Shown: positions 46,706 to 57,544 of the stretch, piece by piece
How positions within the stretch are numbered: position 1 is the stretch's first letter
How the letters are laid out: each line of letters begins with the position of its first letter
Source: Epiperipatus broadwayi
Lineage: Eukaryota; Onychophora; Udeonychophora; Euonychophora; Peripatidae
Reading direction: 5' to 3'
Length of the DNA stretch: 64,000 nt
Assembly: GCA_028023455.1 (NCBI GenBank)
Contig: JAQFVV010006203.1
Span: 14,176,348-14,240,347 of the forward strand
Made by a program: the position numbers and the translations under genes
Notes under the pieces: generated by a model
The model's database searches: none
Seen by the model: the letters and a program-made list of their open reading frames with translations, nothing else
Told to the model about the DNA's origin: nothing

Positions 46706-46748
46706 CACCTGAAGAAGAGGGGAGAAAAATACCTCTCGAAACGTTGTG
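46706..46748 (+). ncRNA. Hammerhead-like motif, family Y (right arm)
   Basis: Identical to the left-arm motif. CAC precedes the core CTGAAGA (46709-46715), stem II follows with an A-rich loop, GAA lies at 46738-46740, ACGT at 46741-46744, and GTG closes stem I at 46746-46748. Position 7 is A and there is one extra A before stem II. Confidence 0.45.
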
Positions 46749-48289
46749 CATATACTAACCTGTTTGCTGTGATATTACTAACAGTTAGTGCATATACTAA
46801 CCTGTTTGCTGTGATATTATTAACATTCGTTTGCTGTGATATTACTAACAGTTGGTGCATATACTAACCTGTTTGCTGTGATATTACTAACAGTTGAATG
46901 CATTTGGAATATTTAACTAAAAATTAAACTTTTCTAAAGACATTCAACACACATATTAGATGATGGAAATAGTCCAATATAAAAATACAGTTATACAATA
47001 CTGTTTAATAAATATTTTTAACAATGAATAAGCATTTTTGAGGGTAACAATATGCAATTTTAAGTTCACTTAATGCAAAGAAAATTTATATTTACCTTCA
47101 GGAATCCAGGGTTTTAATAAAGATAAGTTTTCTTCCATGTAAGCTTATGTCTTTCCGAGTTAGGGATCCAACAAGAAGAAATATATATATTTTTTTCTGT
47201 TGGAATAGGAAAATGTGTGCTATTGGCATAAGTCCAGAATGAGCGTCCATTTAGTGGCATTAACTGGAAACAAAAAATAATGATGGCAATTAACAAATAT
47301 TTTATCAGCATCTGAGATTCAATAATTTTCTTTTACTATCTGGGTTATTTTGGGCAGTGGATCTGTAAGATCCTTGAAGTTCTCGTATGGGCAGGTGGAG
47401 AGCAGGAACAACTATATACTTAGAGCGTAGAGTGATAGCCCTACATGTATCTGGTTTTTACCCCATCGTTAGGATCGTAAACATTTTCAATAAATTGATA
47501 TCAAACAAAAACTTTTTCTCTGCAATTTAGTTACTTCAGCGAATTTCAATACTTCATTAGAACAAAAGCATAGCCATAAAAATTAATACACACAAAAAAA
47601 GTTTTTTTTTCAAAATGGCTTGCTATCTACAGCTCCGACTGTCTAATTGATATTATTTTTTTGATCTCTCAAGTCAGTTTATCAGCATTTCTATCTTCCT
47701 TTATCTCGCCAAAATGCTTTTAACATTTTTTTAATTTTTGGTTTCTTTGTCCATGGTACATTCAATTATGATTTCTTGGAATTTAGAGAAGCTACATACT
47801 ATAACAAATAATTTCCTAGAAGCCTATATAGCAAAGTCTTTTCATTATCCTCATTAAAATAAGACATGATAGAACAAAAATGTACATTTAAAACAAGTAA
47901 TAAAAAAAAATATATTTGCATATAACTGTCTCTCAATTACTACTTTTTAAAACGTATTTCTAAAATAGGTTTTAAAACAAATAATTATATCTCTTTGATA
48001 TATATTACTCCTTGTATATACTAGTCAAACATATTGAAGTCAATTTATAGGAACTAGCTTATCCAGGACAGTCAGTGGATACTATTTAATTCTCTTGTAA
48101 CAGGGTTTAAACCTGGCTACTGTTACAATACTCCCCTGTTGGAAAGACTTTAAAATGAGGTTGACTTATTTTGAGGGCTAAAATAATTAAAAAAATCCCT
48201 GTGATCTCTTATTTTTCTTTCTTCTATATATACATCCTTATTCATGTCTGTACATTCTATCTACCGATGTGGGTTGAATATCACGACCA

Positions 48290-49407
48290 AACAAAACATC
48301 TGAACCGACCATGACAATCAAAATAACAAAAACATACACCCCTCTACTTTAGTTACTTTCTATCTCTTAACATTGGTGATGGGGGATGTGACCCTTTCCC
48401 CTGATCACCGTATGGCTTTGGTGTTGCCTGATGGTCTTTCCTTCCATAATATCAATGCAGTGATGTCTCATCTTCTTTTTGGTAACTCTTTTGGATCCAT
48501 CTTGGTTGTCTATTTTCTTCACTCATCATCGTTTGGGTGTTCTAGACTTTTCTATCCAGTGGTTCTTCGTGTTCCTGCGTGCTCGTCTATGGCATTTAGT
48601 AGTTTGGCTACTTCCTCAATGGAAGCTTCCCATTTCCCAGGAGCATCTGTTCAATTTTCACTGGCAAGTTATGCTTAACTATCCTAATAATGTTGTTTTC
48701 AGTCATGCTACACACATCCAAGGTGCGCAACTTTGCTACTTGATGACGGAAAAACTGATAATATCTCTCCTGGCTAGTCATCTTATATTTTTCTTGCATG
48801 TGATATCTCACCATTTCTTCAGATGAGAATGTCTCTTACTGCCTCCCTATACTCCTGATAAGTCTTGGGTAAATGAAACAGCAAATTCGACCATGACTAC
48901 ACGTTCTCCACCAAGTTGCTACAGGCATTGGCATATTTGCTTTCTTCAGACATCACATTGATGCTGAAATATCATTGCAACCTTTTTAAATATTCAATTT
49001 GCACGTCTCCCATTTGACTGGCAAACACTCTAATCTTTAGAAATTGTTTTACCTGCAACTGTGCTATTAAGTATCTCAATGTAGCCTCCCTATTTTCTAC
49101 TATACTATTTTGCCTTATTTGGTCCCTTTTCCCCCTTAACCCCTCTTTATTCTCTATCTCGGCATTCATTTTCCCTTTCTCTAAATTGTTTTCACTTTAG
49201 GCTTGGTTTTCTTCCCGTCTGCTCGTAAAGTTTCTTTTCTACTGCTAGTATTCTCATCTTGTGCATTTTTTTTTGCATTTCTAACAAATCATGTCTTTCC
49301 CTCATATCTTCAAATCTTAATTCCATTCTTTCTTCCATTTCCTGCAACTTTCTCATAATATCCATCATACCAGTCTCTCCTGCTTTACCTGTGCTATCCT
49401 TGTCCAT
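48290..49407 (-). pseudogene. LTR-retrotransposon gag relic
   Basis: On the minus strand, from the Met at 49407, come MDKDSTGKAGETGMM and a coiled-coil stretch rich in E, R and M with heptad spacing (LQEMEERMELRFEDMRERH). A second frame at 49169-48972 holds a capsid-like FLKIRVFASQMGDVQ block. Further frames near 48900-48600 read EEVAKLLNAIDERARRN and similar. Stops and frameshifts split the ORF. No protease, reverse transcriptase or integrase is present between the LTRs, so the element is gag-only: either an internal deletion or a non-autonomous lineage. It lies just inside the 5' LTR, as gag should. Confidence 0.65.
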
Positions 49408-49750
49408 TTCATTTTCCTTTCTTTTTCATGAATGGGTTTTCATTTATTTCTACTTCTATTCTTGTTTTATATATCTCTGAGAGTGAACTTTTATTTCCAA
49501 GTGAAATAATATCCAAAATTTATCTTTTTACTTTTTTTTTTATAACGTGCCAGGCTCACCACCCCAACTCACAATCTACTATGCTGATTGTCCCCTGCCC
49601 TACTGTTGAACCTCTAATGCTCACCCCTATTTTCTCCCCTATCTGGTGCTTTACTCTTCAATTAATAGTAATGAGACAAAACAATTAAAAAAATTTCTTA
49701 CCAATCTGTTCTCCTACTTTCACAGCCCCATTCATTGGAAAGCCATTTTA

Positions 49751-51773
49751 ACAGGCAACCCCAGCATCAATTATAATGTCTGCACAAAATATACATGTTT
49801 ATAAATGGATACATGGACTACATTGGATGTGAATATAAAACTATGGCTGTTTAATCACCATAATACCTATAGGCAGTATTTGAACACAGTTTGCTGTATT
49901 GAATTCAAATATGACATAATTTTCTTTAAGAAATTTGTATAAGTAGAACTTATATATCATGCATGTATCCTATATAAGAATGCGAGTTAAGAATTTTCCA
50001 TGGTGGCCATCATTCCATCAGTTCAATAAACAAATAAAAAAAAAACCTCTGGAAAAAGTATATTTATGAGCATCAGGTGCCTGACCCTAGCTAGCTCACT
50101 CTCAGGACTGGGAGGAAACCTATTGAATGAAATATATGGTGAAATTTGCATATATGAACGATCTTTTTCCCCTCTTTTGATGTCTCTCAAACTAGATTGC
50201 ATATAATTTAAAATTAGCTGTTTTGACTTCCCATTCTCTGAGCATTCATTCCATTAATAAGCAATAAAATTTCTTCATCGAACTTAAGGTTCAAATTTAA
50301 AATATACTTAATATAGGCACCTATTCATATAGGACGTATTTAGCTAGTTGTGCGAAGTATGTTGACAGGAAAATAGAAATAGGAAAGCATAAACAATAAA
50401 ACTATTCACTAATGTTCAATAAATGATTATGGTTTCAAAGTAAGTATACAATTTAATTCTTTCTTATTTTATTAAATTAAATATTCATAAAAGGAAAAAA
50501 ATATAATTCACATATCAAAATCTAACATAAAAAAAAAACAAAATTTACTAAATATAATAGATCATATAAATATGGAGTCGAATGTAAAAGTATACAGTTT
50601 AATAAATATTTTAATAATGAATAAGTATTTTTGAGGGTAACAATATGCAATTCAAAGTTCACTTAATGCAAAAAAAATTTATATTTACCTTCGAGAACCT
50701 GGGATTTTAATAAAGATAAGTTTGCTTTTATGTAAGCTTACATCTTTCCGAGTTAGGGATCCAAAAATAAGGAATTTTTTTTTGTTGGGGAAGAAAAATA
50801 TCTGCTATTGGCATAAATCTGAAATGAGTGTCCATTTAATGGCATTAACTGTGAACAAAGAATAATGACAACAGCAATTAAAAAATATTTTAATGGAGCA
50901 TCTGAGGTTCAACAATTTTCTTTTCCTATCTGGGTTATTTTGGGCAGTGGATCTGTAAGATCCTTGAGATTCTTGTATGGGCAGGTGGTCAGCAAAAACA
51001 GCTATAAACTTAGAGCAGTAGTGACAGCCCTAAATGTATCTGGTTTTTACCCTATCATTAGGATTGTAGACATTTTCCATCAATTAATAACACAGAAAAA
51101 CATTTTCTCTGTAATTTGGTTACTTGAGCGAATTTCAATTCATTAGAATGAAAGCATAGCCGTAAAAATTAATAATAATAAAAAAAAAACATTTTTTATA
51201 TTTCAAAATATCTTGTTTTCTACGGCTCCAACTGTCTAATTAATTTATTTTTTTGATCTCCCAAGTCAGTTTATCAGCATTTCTATCTTTCTTTATTTCT
51301 CTGGAATGCTTTTAATATTTTTATTATTTTTGGTTTCTTTGTCCATGGTACATTCAATTACAATTTCTTGGAATTTAGAGAAGCTAAGTAATATAACAAA
51401 TAACAAAGAATTGCCTAGAGACCTATATAGCTAAGTCTTTTCGTTACCCTCATTAAAATAAGACATATGATAAAACAAAAATGTAGATTTAAAACAAGTA
51501 ATAATATATACATATTTGTGTGTAACTGTATCTCTCAATTACTACTTTTTATAACAACATATTTCCAAATATGTTTTAAAACAAATAATTTATCTCTTTT
51601 CTTTTTTTTTAAAAAAATTTTAAACCTATTTCTCTCTCTGACATATATATCACTCCTTGTATATACTAGTCAAACATATTGAAGCCAATTTATAGGAACT
51701 ACGTTTATCCACGGCAGTCAGTGAATACTATTTAATTCTCTTGTAACAGCGTTTAAACCTGACTACTGTGACA
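49751..51773 (-). mobile_element. 5' LTR of gag-only LTR retrotransposon
   Basis: Minus-strand LTR starts TGTCACAG at 51773 and ends in GGGGTTGCCTGTT near 49751. It is co-linear with the split 3' LTR, and scattered substitutions show considerable age. After the LTR end comes TGGCTTTCC, a possible primer-binding site. Outer flanks at 51774 (ATATATG) and just below 43117 (ATATAT) suggest a 5-6 bp target duplication, though the A+T-rich context weakens this. Confidence 0.85.
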
Positions 51774-51876
51774 ATATATGTATTACAACTGTGGAAGGCA
51801 TGTTAGCAGTTGAATTTGAAGATTTTGCTGAAAATGTAATATAAAAACAAAAGTATGTTAGTTGAATTTGTAAATA

Positions 51877-52764
51877 CACCTGGGTCTCGTTTTATGCGGA
51901 TTATTTTAATGCGATTTTGAAGTTATGAGATTCATATTTCTTTTTAATATCTTTCATATTTCACTATATTTATTAGATATCAAGAAATTTAAATTATTAA
52001 TAACTTATTTTGACTTGACATACTTTTTTTTTTCAAAAATATAACGTTATATTAGCAGCTAACGTGAATACAACCTGAAGCTGTATTTAGAATCTTAGCT
52101 TCTATGTAAATAACCTACTTAATACTAATGAGTAAATAATAATAATAGATTTATATTTATGTATAAAAATATCACAATAAATATTCAAAAAATTTAAACT
52201 TTTAAAATATATTTTGTTAGATATAACAGAAATAAATAATTTTTTAGATTTTTAAAATAAATAATAACGAAGATTTTATTGATTTTGTAAACTGAAAATA
52301 ATCTTTCTAATGATAATCTTTTTGTTTGATTGCGATCTTATTTTTTTAATATAGAAACAGAAAACCATTAACACATCACAAGACTGAAAGTGGCGCTAGT
52401 TGTACATCACATCATGAATCTGATTTCTTACCAGTTCACAAACGAACACATATTGTCAAATAGCGGTAATGATTAAAATATGTATAAAAAAATGTAAAAT
52501 TAAATACTGTAGTTAATAAAAAAAGTTTGTCTTGTATTAATGTTTTTCAAATATTTAAAATTTTATTTAGTCATACTTTATTTTCTTATTTTTTTAATGC
52601 AAATTTTAAAGTAATTTTTCCTTGTTGCTTTGTTTTTATGCAATTTCTGAAAATTACAGAACCCATCCCCCAGTTTTCAAGGTAAGTTAAGTCTATTTTT
52701 GTGCAATTTCTTTTGTGCGCGTTTTCTGAGGAACATATCTACTGCATAAAATGAGACCCAGGTG
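51877..52764 (+). mobile_element. Tigger-like DNA transposon, deleted copy 2
   Basis: Terminal inverted repeats CACCTGGGTCTCGTTTTATG and CACCTGGGTCTCATTTTATG (reverse complement, ending 52764) differ at one base in 20 and are flanked by TA on both sides. The 888-bp interior matches copy 1 (39015-39844) in blocks, including the shared GAAAACCATTAACACATCA. No usable reading frame remains. The well-preserved ends suggest later activity than copy 1. Confidence 0.85.
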
Positions 52765-52769
52765 TATAT

Positions 52770-53160
52770 AAAATAATATATATAATAAATCTTTTATATG
52801 ATTAAACTTAGAAAATTTCTTTTCCTTGAGGTAATATACATTGTATTTTTTTTCTTTCAATAAAGAAAAAAAGAGCAAATTTAAATAATAAAAACAAATA
52901 CTGATTTGAAACGTTGATAAAAGTTCTGCAGAGTGTAATATTGGTAATTAAATATGGTCACAATAGTTACAAGAAATAGAACTTTGAGAGCAAAAATCTA
53001 ATGAAAGATAAAAGTTTAAAGAAGAAATTCGTGTTCAATGTACAAATGCGTGACAGGTTTGCTGGGGAATATAAGAGATGGACATGAATAAAGGGGTCTT
53101 TTTTCTTGGATAAACTACAAGATGAAAAATTACCCCATGATAGTTGCCAATATTCAGATG
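52770..53160. other. A+T-rich stretch downstream of a candidate exon
   Basis: Would be the 3' untranslated region of the candidate exon at 53166-53246 if that is real. No clear AATAAA was seen on the minus strand. The frame at 52967-53209 overlaps it in another register and is not supported. Confidence 0.3.
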
Positions 53161-53165
53161 GGTGG

Positions 53166-53246
53166 CTAAAACGCCTGCATATCGTGGGTCTTTCCTTTCC
53201 CTTGGACATCCGTATAATGATTTACAATAACGAAGTCTTCACCTGC
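53166..53246 (-). CDS. Possible terminal exon, 26 codons, unrecognised
   Basis: A good acceptor (TATAATTCTCAG) precedes a minus-strand frame, AGEDFVIVNHYTDVQGKG to THDMQAF, ending in TAG at 53166. Codon use is less A+T-biased than the neighbourhood and CpGs are kept (TTCG, TACGG, GGCG). It lies on the same strand as DPH1, about 2 kb downstream of the DPH1 stop, so it would belong to a different gene or to an alternative DPH1 end. No family was recognised, and chance is possible for so short a frame. Confidence 0.3.
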   Translation of the reverse strand, partial: AGEDFVIVNHYTDVQGKGKTHDMQAF

Positions 53247-53269
53247 CTGAGAATTATATTTATTGCCAA

Positions 53270-54875
53270 AGAATTATTCTACTGAACAATCTTACAAATT
53301 AAACTTTGAACTCATAAAATTTATTGAAGTAACTTTTCAAGATGTTTCACAGACCACATAAATCATAAAAATAAAAAAAATTAAATTAATCGATCGTTAT
53401 GAGCTATAAATATGATTAATGGATCCCAGAAATCTTTATAATTATTATATTACGTAGTTTCTTATTTATTGAATTAAAATAAATATGCTCTTAAAAAAAA
53501 AAAAACTACAATGTATTTTTGTTTAAGTCTCTAAAAACTTATTCTCTCAGCGATCTTCTTTGAAAAATTCAATTGTTGATACCAACACTTTATTATATTT
53601 CAGGTATTATTCTGGGTATCAAGATATATATAATACATTTCCATTAGTTCATCTAGGTTTAATATATGTGGCTATTTGTTCCCTCGTGTTAGAGAGAGGA
53701 TTTGTATTACAGGATAGGATCACTCCATTGTCGATTTAAGAGAAATGTTTAAGCAGAATCATGGCACCTAATAAAAGTAAATTTAAACTATTAAAAAGGA
53801 GTGAGTGAAAGTTAGCATCTATTTTAAGTAGGCTAAATTGTTCTTACTTATGCTAAGACTTAGATAGATAATATTAGCTATCGCATATAAGTGCTGATGG
53901 GTTTTACAAGAATGTATAAGTTAGTTCGTTATAATTAGAACTACATTACCTGGAAATATACAACGCTTATGCTAAAGCCTAAATGGTTATATGCATTAAT
54001 GTAGATTAAGTGCAGACATAGTAGATAATGGATATATTCTTAACAGATATACAAACCTAATCATACAGTCATTTGTGTCTAATATTAGGCAAAAAACGGT
54101 ACAATATATAAAACATTTTCAAAAAATCCATAAATGAATAAGGACATTGAAGTTGAGAAAAATTCAAACACAAAGTGAAGAAAAGAAATTAAATGCCCGA
54201 TTGCTTATTTGCAAGCTCTATATATAAAATTAAATCTTATATTACTACATTATTTCTAATAATATTGTAATTACCTTTAAACTTATGAAAAGCTTCTAAA
54301 CTAATAACTCTTTTTTTTTAAAAATTTAATTCATATTACATACATCAAGATAGATAAATAAATAAAACATTATTGACATTTTTTTTCTCTTTCTTTTTAA
54401 TTTTAAAACATTGCATTTTATGTAATACTGCAATGTTAAAATTCAACCACATTTAATTTGCTTTCAAATATAGTAGATACTATTGCTTTAATTTTCATGA
54501 GATCAAATTATATTAATCTATCCCAGTATATATAAATAAAATAACCGTTAATTAGAACAATATTGTAATCATAATAAAAATAATAAATATAATGGTAATA
54601 TTTATTATTTTTATTAGATTATATATATATCACAGACACATGGACCTTACTGACATTTTTCTTTTTGTTGTGTGTGTATTTTTCTGCTCCTAATCTTCCT
54701 CTAACAGTCAAAGGTTTGTATTTTCACAATACATTTTTATAACAGGATATTTCTTAGAAACCCATTAATGATTTACAAAACTGCCTGCAATTGATTGATA
54801 TGTTAGAGGGAGAGTAGGAACATTTTATTGCTATCAGATAAAAGATAATTTGCTAATAATAATCTTGTGATCACT
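53270..54875. other. A+T-rich non-coding stretch
   Basis: No exon or RNA gene was recognised. The 53680-53720 part is slightly G-rich but has no motif. Confidence 0.35.
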
Positions 54876-54879
54876 TTCT

Positions 54880-55020
54880 CAGGAGATTATGTGATATTTC
54901 AGCACTCAAGTGCCATGCTTCAGTCAGATGATCAAATTGAGTTTTTCCCACCTTCTGATAGGAATCAACCCTGAAATCTTTAGTTCTTAGTCCACAACTA
55001 TGCTGAAATGTACAGAGCAA
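54880..55020 (-). repeat. tRNA-derived SINE candidate
   Basis: On the minus strand, a box A-like TCAGCATAGTTGTGG (near 55005) is followed about 35 bases later by the box B-like GGGTTGATTCC (near 54965), then a short non-tRNA body. It lies just downstream of the DPH1 stop codon. Confidence 0.5.
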
Positions 55021-55199
55021 AACTGTTTGTAAATATTAATTCAAATAGATAAAAATATCAGTTTTAATGTATAAAATAAAATATACAATAAATAAAATGC
55101 CAATTCTTTGTATGAGATTTTAAAATGATATACATATTAATAATTTTAATAAAGTTTAAAAAAAGTCCATGTTCGCTTTTCTGTTGGATCAATTTCCAT

Positions 55200-55367
55200 T
55201 TACGTTTTTTGATCTTCACATTTACATTTTATTTTTGTTGGTTGCTTTAATTTACTGTTCTTTTGATAATCAGCATGACTTACAGTCCACGGTCCCAGAC
55301 TATCACTGGCATAGAAATCCATGGGATAACGATCTTGCCACTTCACTGCTTCAAGAGCGATACAGGC
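55200..55367 (-). CDS. DPH1: DPH1 terminal exon
   Basis: The C-terminal 55 codons of a DPH1-like 3-amino-3-carboxypropyltransferase subunit. With DPH2, DPH1 starts diphthamide synthesis on elongation factor 2 through a radical-SAM type [4Fe-4S] chemistry. After the acceptor TTTTTTGTAG, the frame reads [20 protein letters not shown], then SLGPWTV, a highly conserved DPH1 ending block. The variable tail ends KCKCEDQKT and TAA at 55202-55200. A GTAAGT overlaps the PWT|VSH codons and could act as a donor, so an alternative final exon cannot be excluded. The cysteine-bearing tail resembles that of other animal DPH1 proteins, which favours reading through. The exon joins the upstream one in phase 0. 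Confidence 0.88.
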   Translation of the reverse strand, partial: ACIALEAVKWQDRYPMDFYASDSLGPWTVSHADYQKNSKLKQPTKIKCKCEDQKT

Positions 55368-55369
55368 CT

Positions 55370-55955
55370 ACAAAAAACATTAGACACAGCCATATTAAAA
55401 ATAGATATATACATGGGCAAATAAAAAAACTAATTTTCTTTTACTGCAATAAAAAGATAATTTATTATATATGACATCAAATAAGCATAGTAATGATGGA
55501 CCACTCATTCTTGTAAATCACAATAAATTTATATAGAGCACAATAATCGTTTAAATATTAAGTTTTTTTAATTACAGGATTATATAATTAATATAAAAGT
55601 TAGCCATTTATTCCATAGTTATTATTAATTTAAGTGAAAAAATAAATTGTTAATTATTAAAAAAAAAGAAAAAAGAGCCAAATGAAATAACTTAAAAGAC
55701 AATTATATAGTTTTTATAATATATAAATTTAATACCTCATTTTCTTGGGAAAACATACTTAGAAATATAAAACTGCCCCTTTCCTCCCAAATAGACATAC
55801 TTTAGATCGTAACAAAGTTTTATTAATGATTATCTATATAATTTTAAATCAGATAATCTAAGAAATAGTAGATTGAATTTGATCAAGCCTTACAACTGTT
55901 AAAAAAAAGGATCATTACATAAAATTCTTTGGTTACGGTTATATGCAGTTCATCT
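55370..55955. other. DPH1 last intron, left part
   Basis: A+T-rich intron sequence between the last two DPH1 exons. Nothing else was recognised before the SINE at 55958. Confidence 0.5.
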
Positions 55956-55957
55956 AG

Positions 55958-56092
55958 TATAAATGCCCTGCAAGGTTTAGTGCAGTAATTGAAAGTCCCA
56001 CTGGAATTTAAGATCCTTGGATTAATTCCAAATCTGGCATTTCCAATACTAAAAGTTTTTATAAACTCCTGAGTAATAAAGCCATTCAATTA
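55958..56092 (+). repeat. tRNA-derived SINE, family ending in AAAGCCATTCAATTA
   Basis: A box A-like TTTAGTGCAGTAATTG (about 55977-55992) and a box B-like GGATTAATTCC (about 56018-56028) are followed by a body ending AATAAAGCCATTCAATTA, the same end as at 39924-40018. It is inserted opposite to DPH1 within its last intron. Confidence 0.6.
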
Positions 56093-56094
56093 TT

Positions 56095-57450
56095 TTATTT
56101 GAATTATTTAATTAAAGATCAGATAATTCACATTTACAGTTTCATTACTATAATTCATATAAATTTTTACTCGATTATATTGAAATATTAAATCCAATTA
56201 CCATCTTTTAAAGTTTTCACATTAATTCAGTATTGTGCTGAATTCTTGCTGGATCTATTTAACAACAAATCCTGATAAAGAGCCTTGATGTTTCTTTTAA
56301 AGTATATCGCTTATTAAAATTCCAAATAATCACTTTTATTTATTTTAGCCCATTTAAATCTTGCTTTTTCCCTCCAACACAAAATATTATTTGATGAATT
56401 GAACATGCATAGATAATTTGAATCTCATTCTTTCATGTACATCTTCTCTGCCCTGTTACACGTGAATGAGAAAGTAAATGGTTCTATATAAGGAAGTCTT
56501 TTTACTGACTCCATTTTCATTCACATTTGTTCAAAAGAAGTTACACATTATACTTTTTAAATACATTTTAATTCTATTTCTTATCTTCATCTGATATCTC
56601 CTGTAACACTTCCCATGATTAAGAACTAAGTTATTTTAAAAATGTAGACAATTTAAGTAATTTCTATCTATTTTTACTCTTTCTGCTTCCTATTTTAGAC
56701 CATAAAATATTCCCCATAAAAATGCTGTAAAAAAGTTTAAAATTAATCTTAACGTCAGCATATAATCTAAACACTTTTGCTTTCATTTTGCTAAGTACTT
56801 TTCACAATTCAATAATATCTCAGGTCTATGGATGGTCTTGTCTTTTAAATAAATCTTGTGTTAAAGATTTGCAGAGGTCCCTACTGTCATTTTTTCAGGC
56901 GTATAGTCTTAAGGTTATAGCCTTAATATATATGACTGTATGAATGTCATCATGAATTATCTCTTAGTTTCTTGCATCTTCAGTCAGTCACATGATTGCT
57001 TTCTCTCGATTTATTATCTTCCATTTTTTCCATAACTGCACTATAATATCCTATTTTTTTTATTAATTATTTTTATTGATGTTTAAGGTGTTTATTTTAA
57101 AAATTAAATTATATCATAGAGGTCCATATGTATGTTAAACACATATAGAGAATTTGCTATTATTCAAGGAAAAGCTTGGAATCAAATGCAGAGACTATAA
57201 GTGAACTATTGAACAATTTTTAACAAACAAAATAAATAAATAAAATGATATCAGGAAGATAAATGGCTCTAAAGTAAATAGAGTGGATTACTAACATTAT
57301 CACTAGCTTGGAAAGTCATGTGATGCTTGGTTTGGTTTATAATCTAGATGAAAAACTTTGCTTACTTCTGCTTGAGGAATAACTTAACATGGGAATGAAT
57401 AAAGATAGAATAGCAATTACATTAAAATAAAGTTTATTTTTTAATTTATT
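56095..57450. other. DPH1 last intron, right part
   Basis: A+T-rich. A part near 56430-56960 resembles the pyrimidine-rich antisense LINE tails elsewhere (ATCTTCATCTGATATCTCC, CTTCCATTTTTTCCAT), but no firm match could be made by eye. Confidence 0.35.
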
Positions 57451-57457
57451 AACTAAC

Positions 57458-57536
57458 CTCATATGGTGTTAAAACTGGCTTTTTAAATTCAGATCCCCAA
57501 TCAATTGATAGTCTAGGACAAGCGACTTGAACCCAT
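57458..57536 (-). CDS. DPH1: DPH1 penultimate exon
   Basis: After a polypyrimidine tract and acceptor AG at 57538-57537, one base completes a split codon. The frame then reads [14 protein letters not shown], then KPVLTPYE, ending at the donor GTTAG (57457). This is one of the most conserved DPH1 blocks; in the known structures of the family its cysteine helps to hold the 4Fe-4S cluster. The exon is 79 bp (phase 2 in, phase 0 out) and joins the terminal exon to restore the family order TPYE-A-x-x-A-L. Upstream exons were not found up to 64000, so the gene extends beyond the right edge or has diverged exons I could not see. Confidence 0.92.
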
Positions 57537-57544
57537 CTAAAAAA

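Larger units (their letters stand above)
44015..46990. mobile_element. Family Y Penelope-like element, head-to-head dimer
   Basis: This is a 2.98-kb near-perfect palindrome. Two 5'-truncated Penelope-like copies are joined at their 5' ends near 45471-45570, with 3' ends facing outward. A 14-bp target duplication, TTATACAATACTGT, lies at 44001-44014 and 46991-47004. Each arm carries, from the centre outward, reverse transcriptase, GIY-YIG domain, tRNA-like segment, hammerhead-like motif, a short minisatellite and the Y terminus. The left end is about 30 nt longer than the right. The arms differ mainly by single-base indels, so the insertion is young. It interrupts the LTR, which gives the relative order of insertion. 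Confidence 0.9.
43121..48127 (-). mobile_element. 3' LTR of LTR retrotransposon, split by a Penelope insertion
   Basis: After removing the insertion and one target copy (44015-47004), this LTR is about 2017 bp. It matches the 5' LTR at 49751-51773 (about 2023 bp) along its whole length. On the minus strand it begins TGTAACAG at 48127 and ends near CCTGTTGAA at 43117-43121. A purine-rich AACAGGGGAGTAT directly upstream (48128-48140) is a candidate polypurine tract. An apparent exon on the minus strand near 47110-47275 is part of the LTR, since its broken homologue appears at the matching place in the other LTR. Confidence 0.85.

Noticed and set aside
47096-47275. Exon-like minus-strand frame (MPLNGRSFWTYANSTHF...) with acceptor and donor
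   Set aside because: It lies inside the LTR, and the homologous place in the other LTR (about 50690-50860) has the same sequence with stops. It is LTR sequence, not a host exon.
48373-48826. Plus-strand ORFs over the gag region
   Set aside because: Shadows of the minus-strand gag relic, with no family motif in the plus frames.
55169-55474. 101-codon plus-strand ORF
   Set aside because: Antisense to the DPH1 terminal exon, which has clear homology and splice signals on the minus strand.
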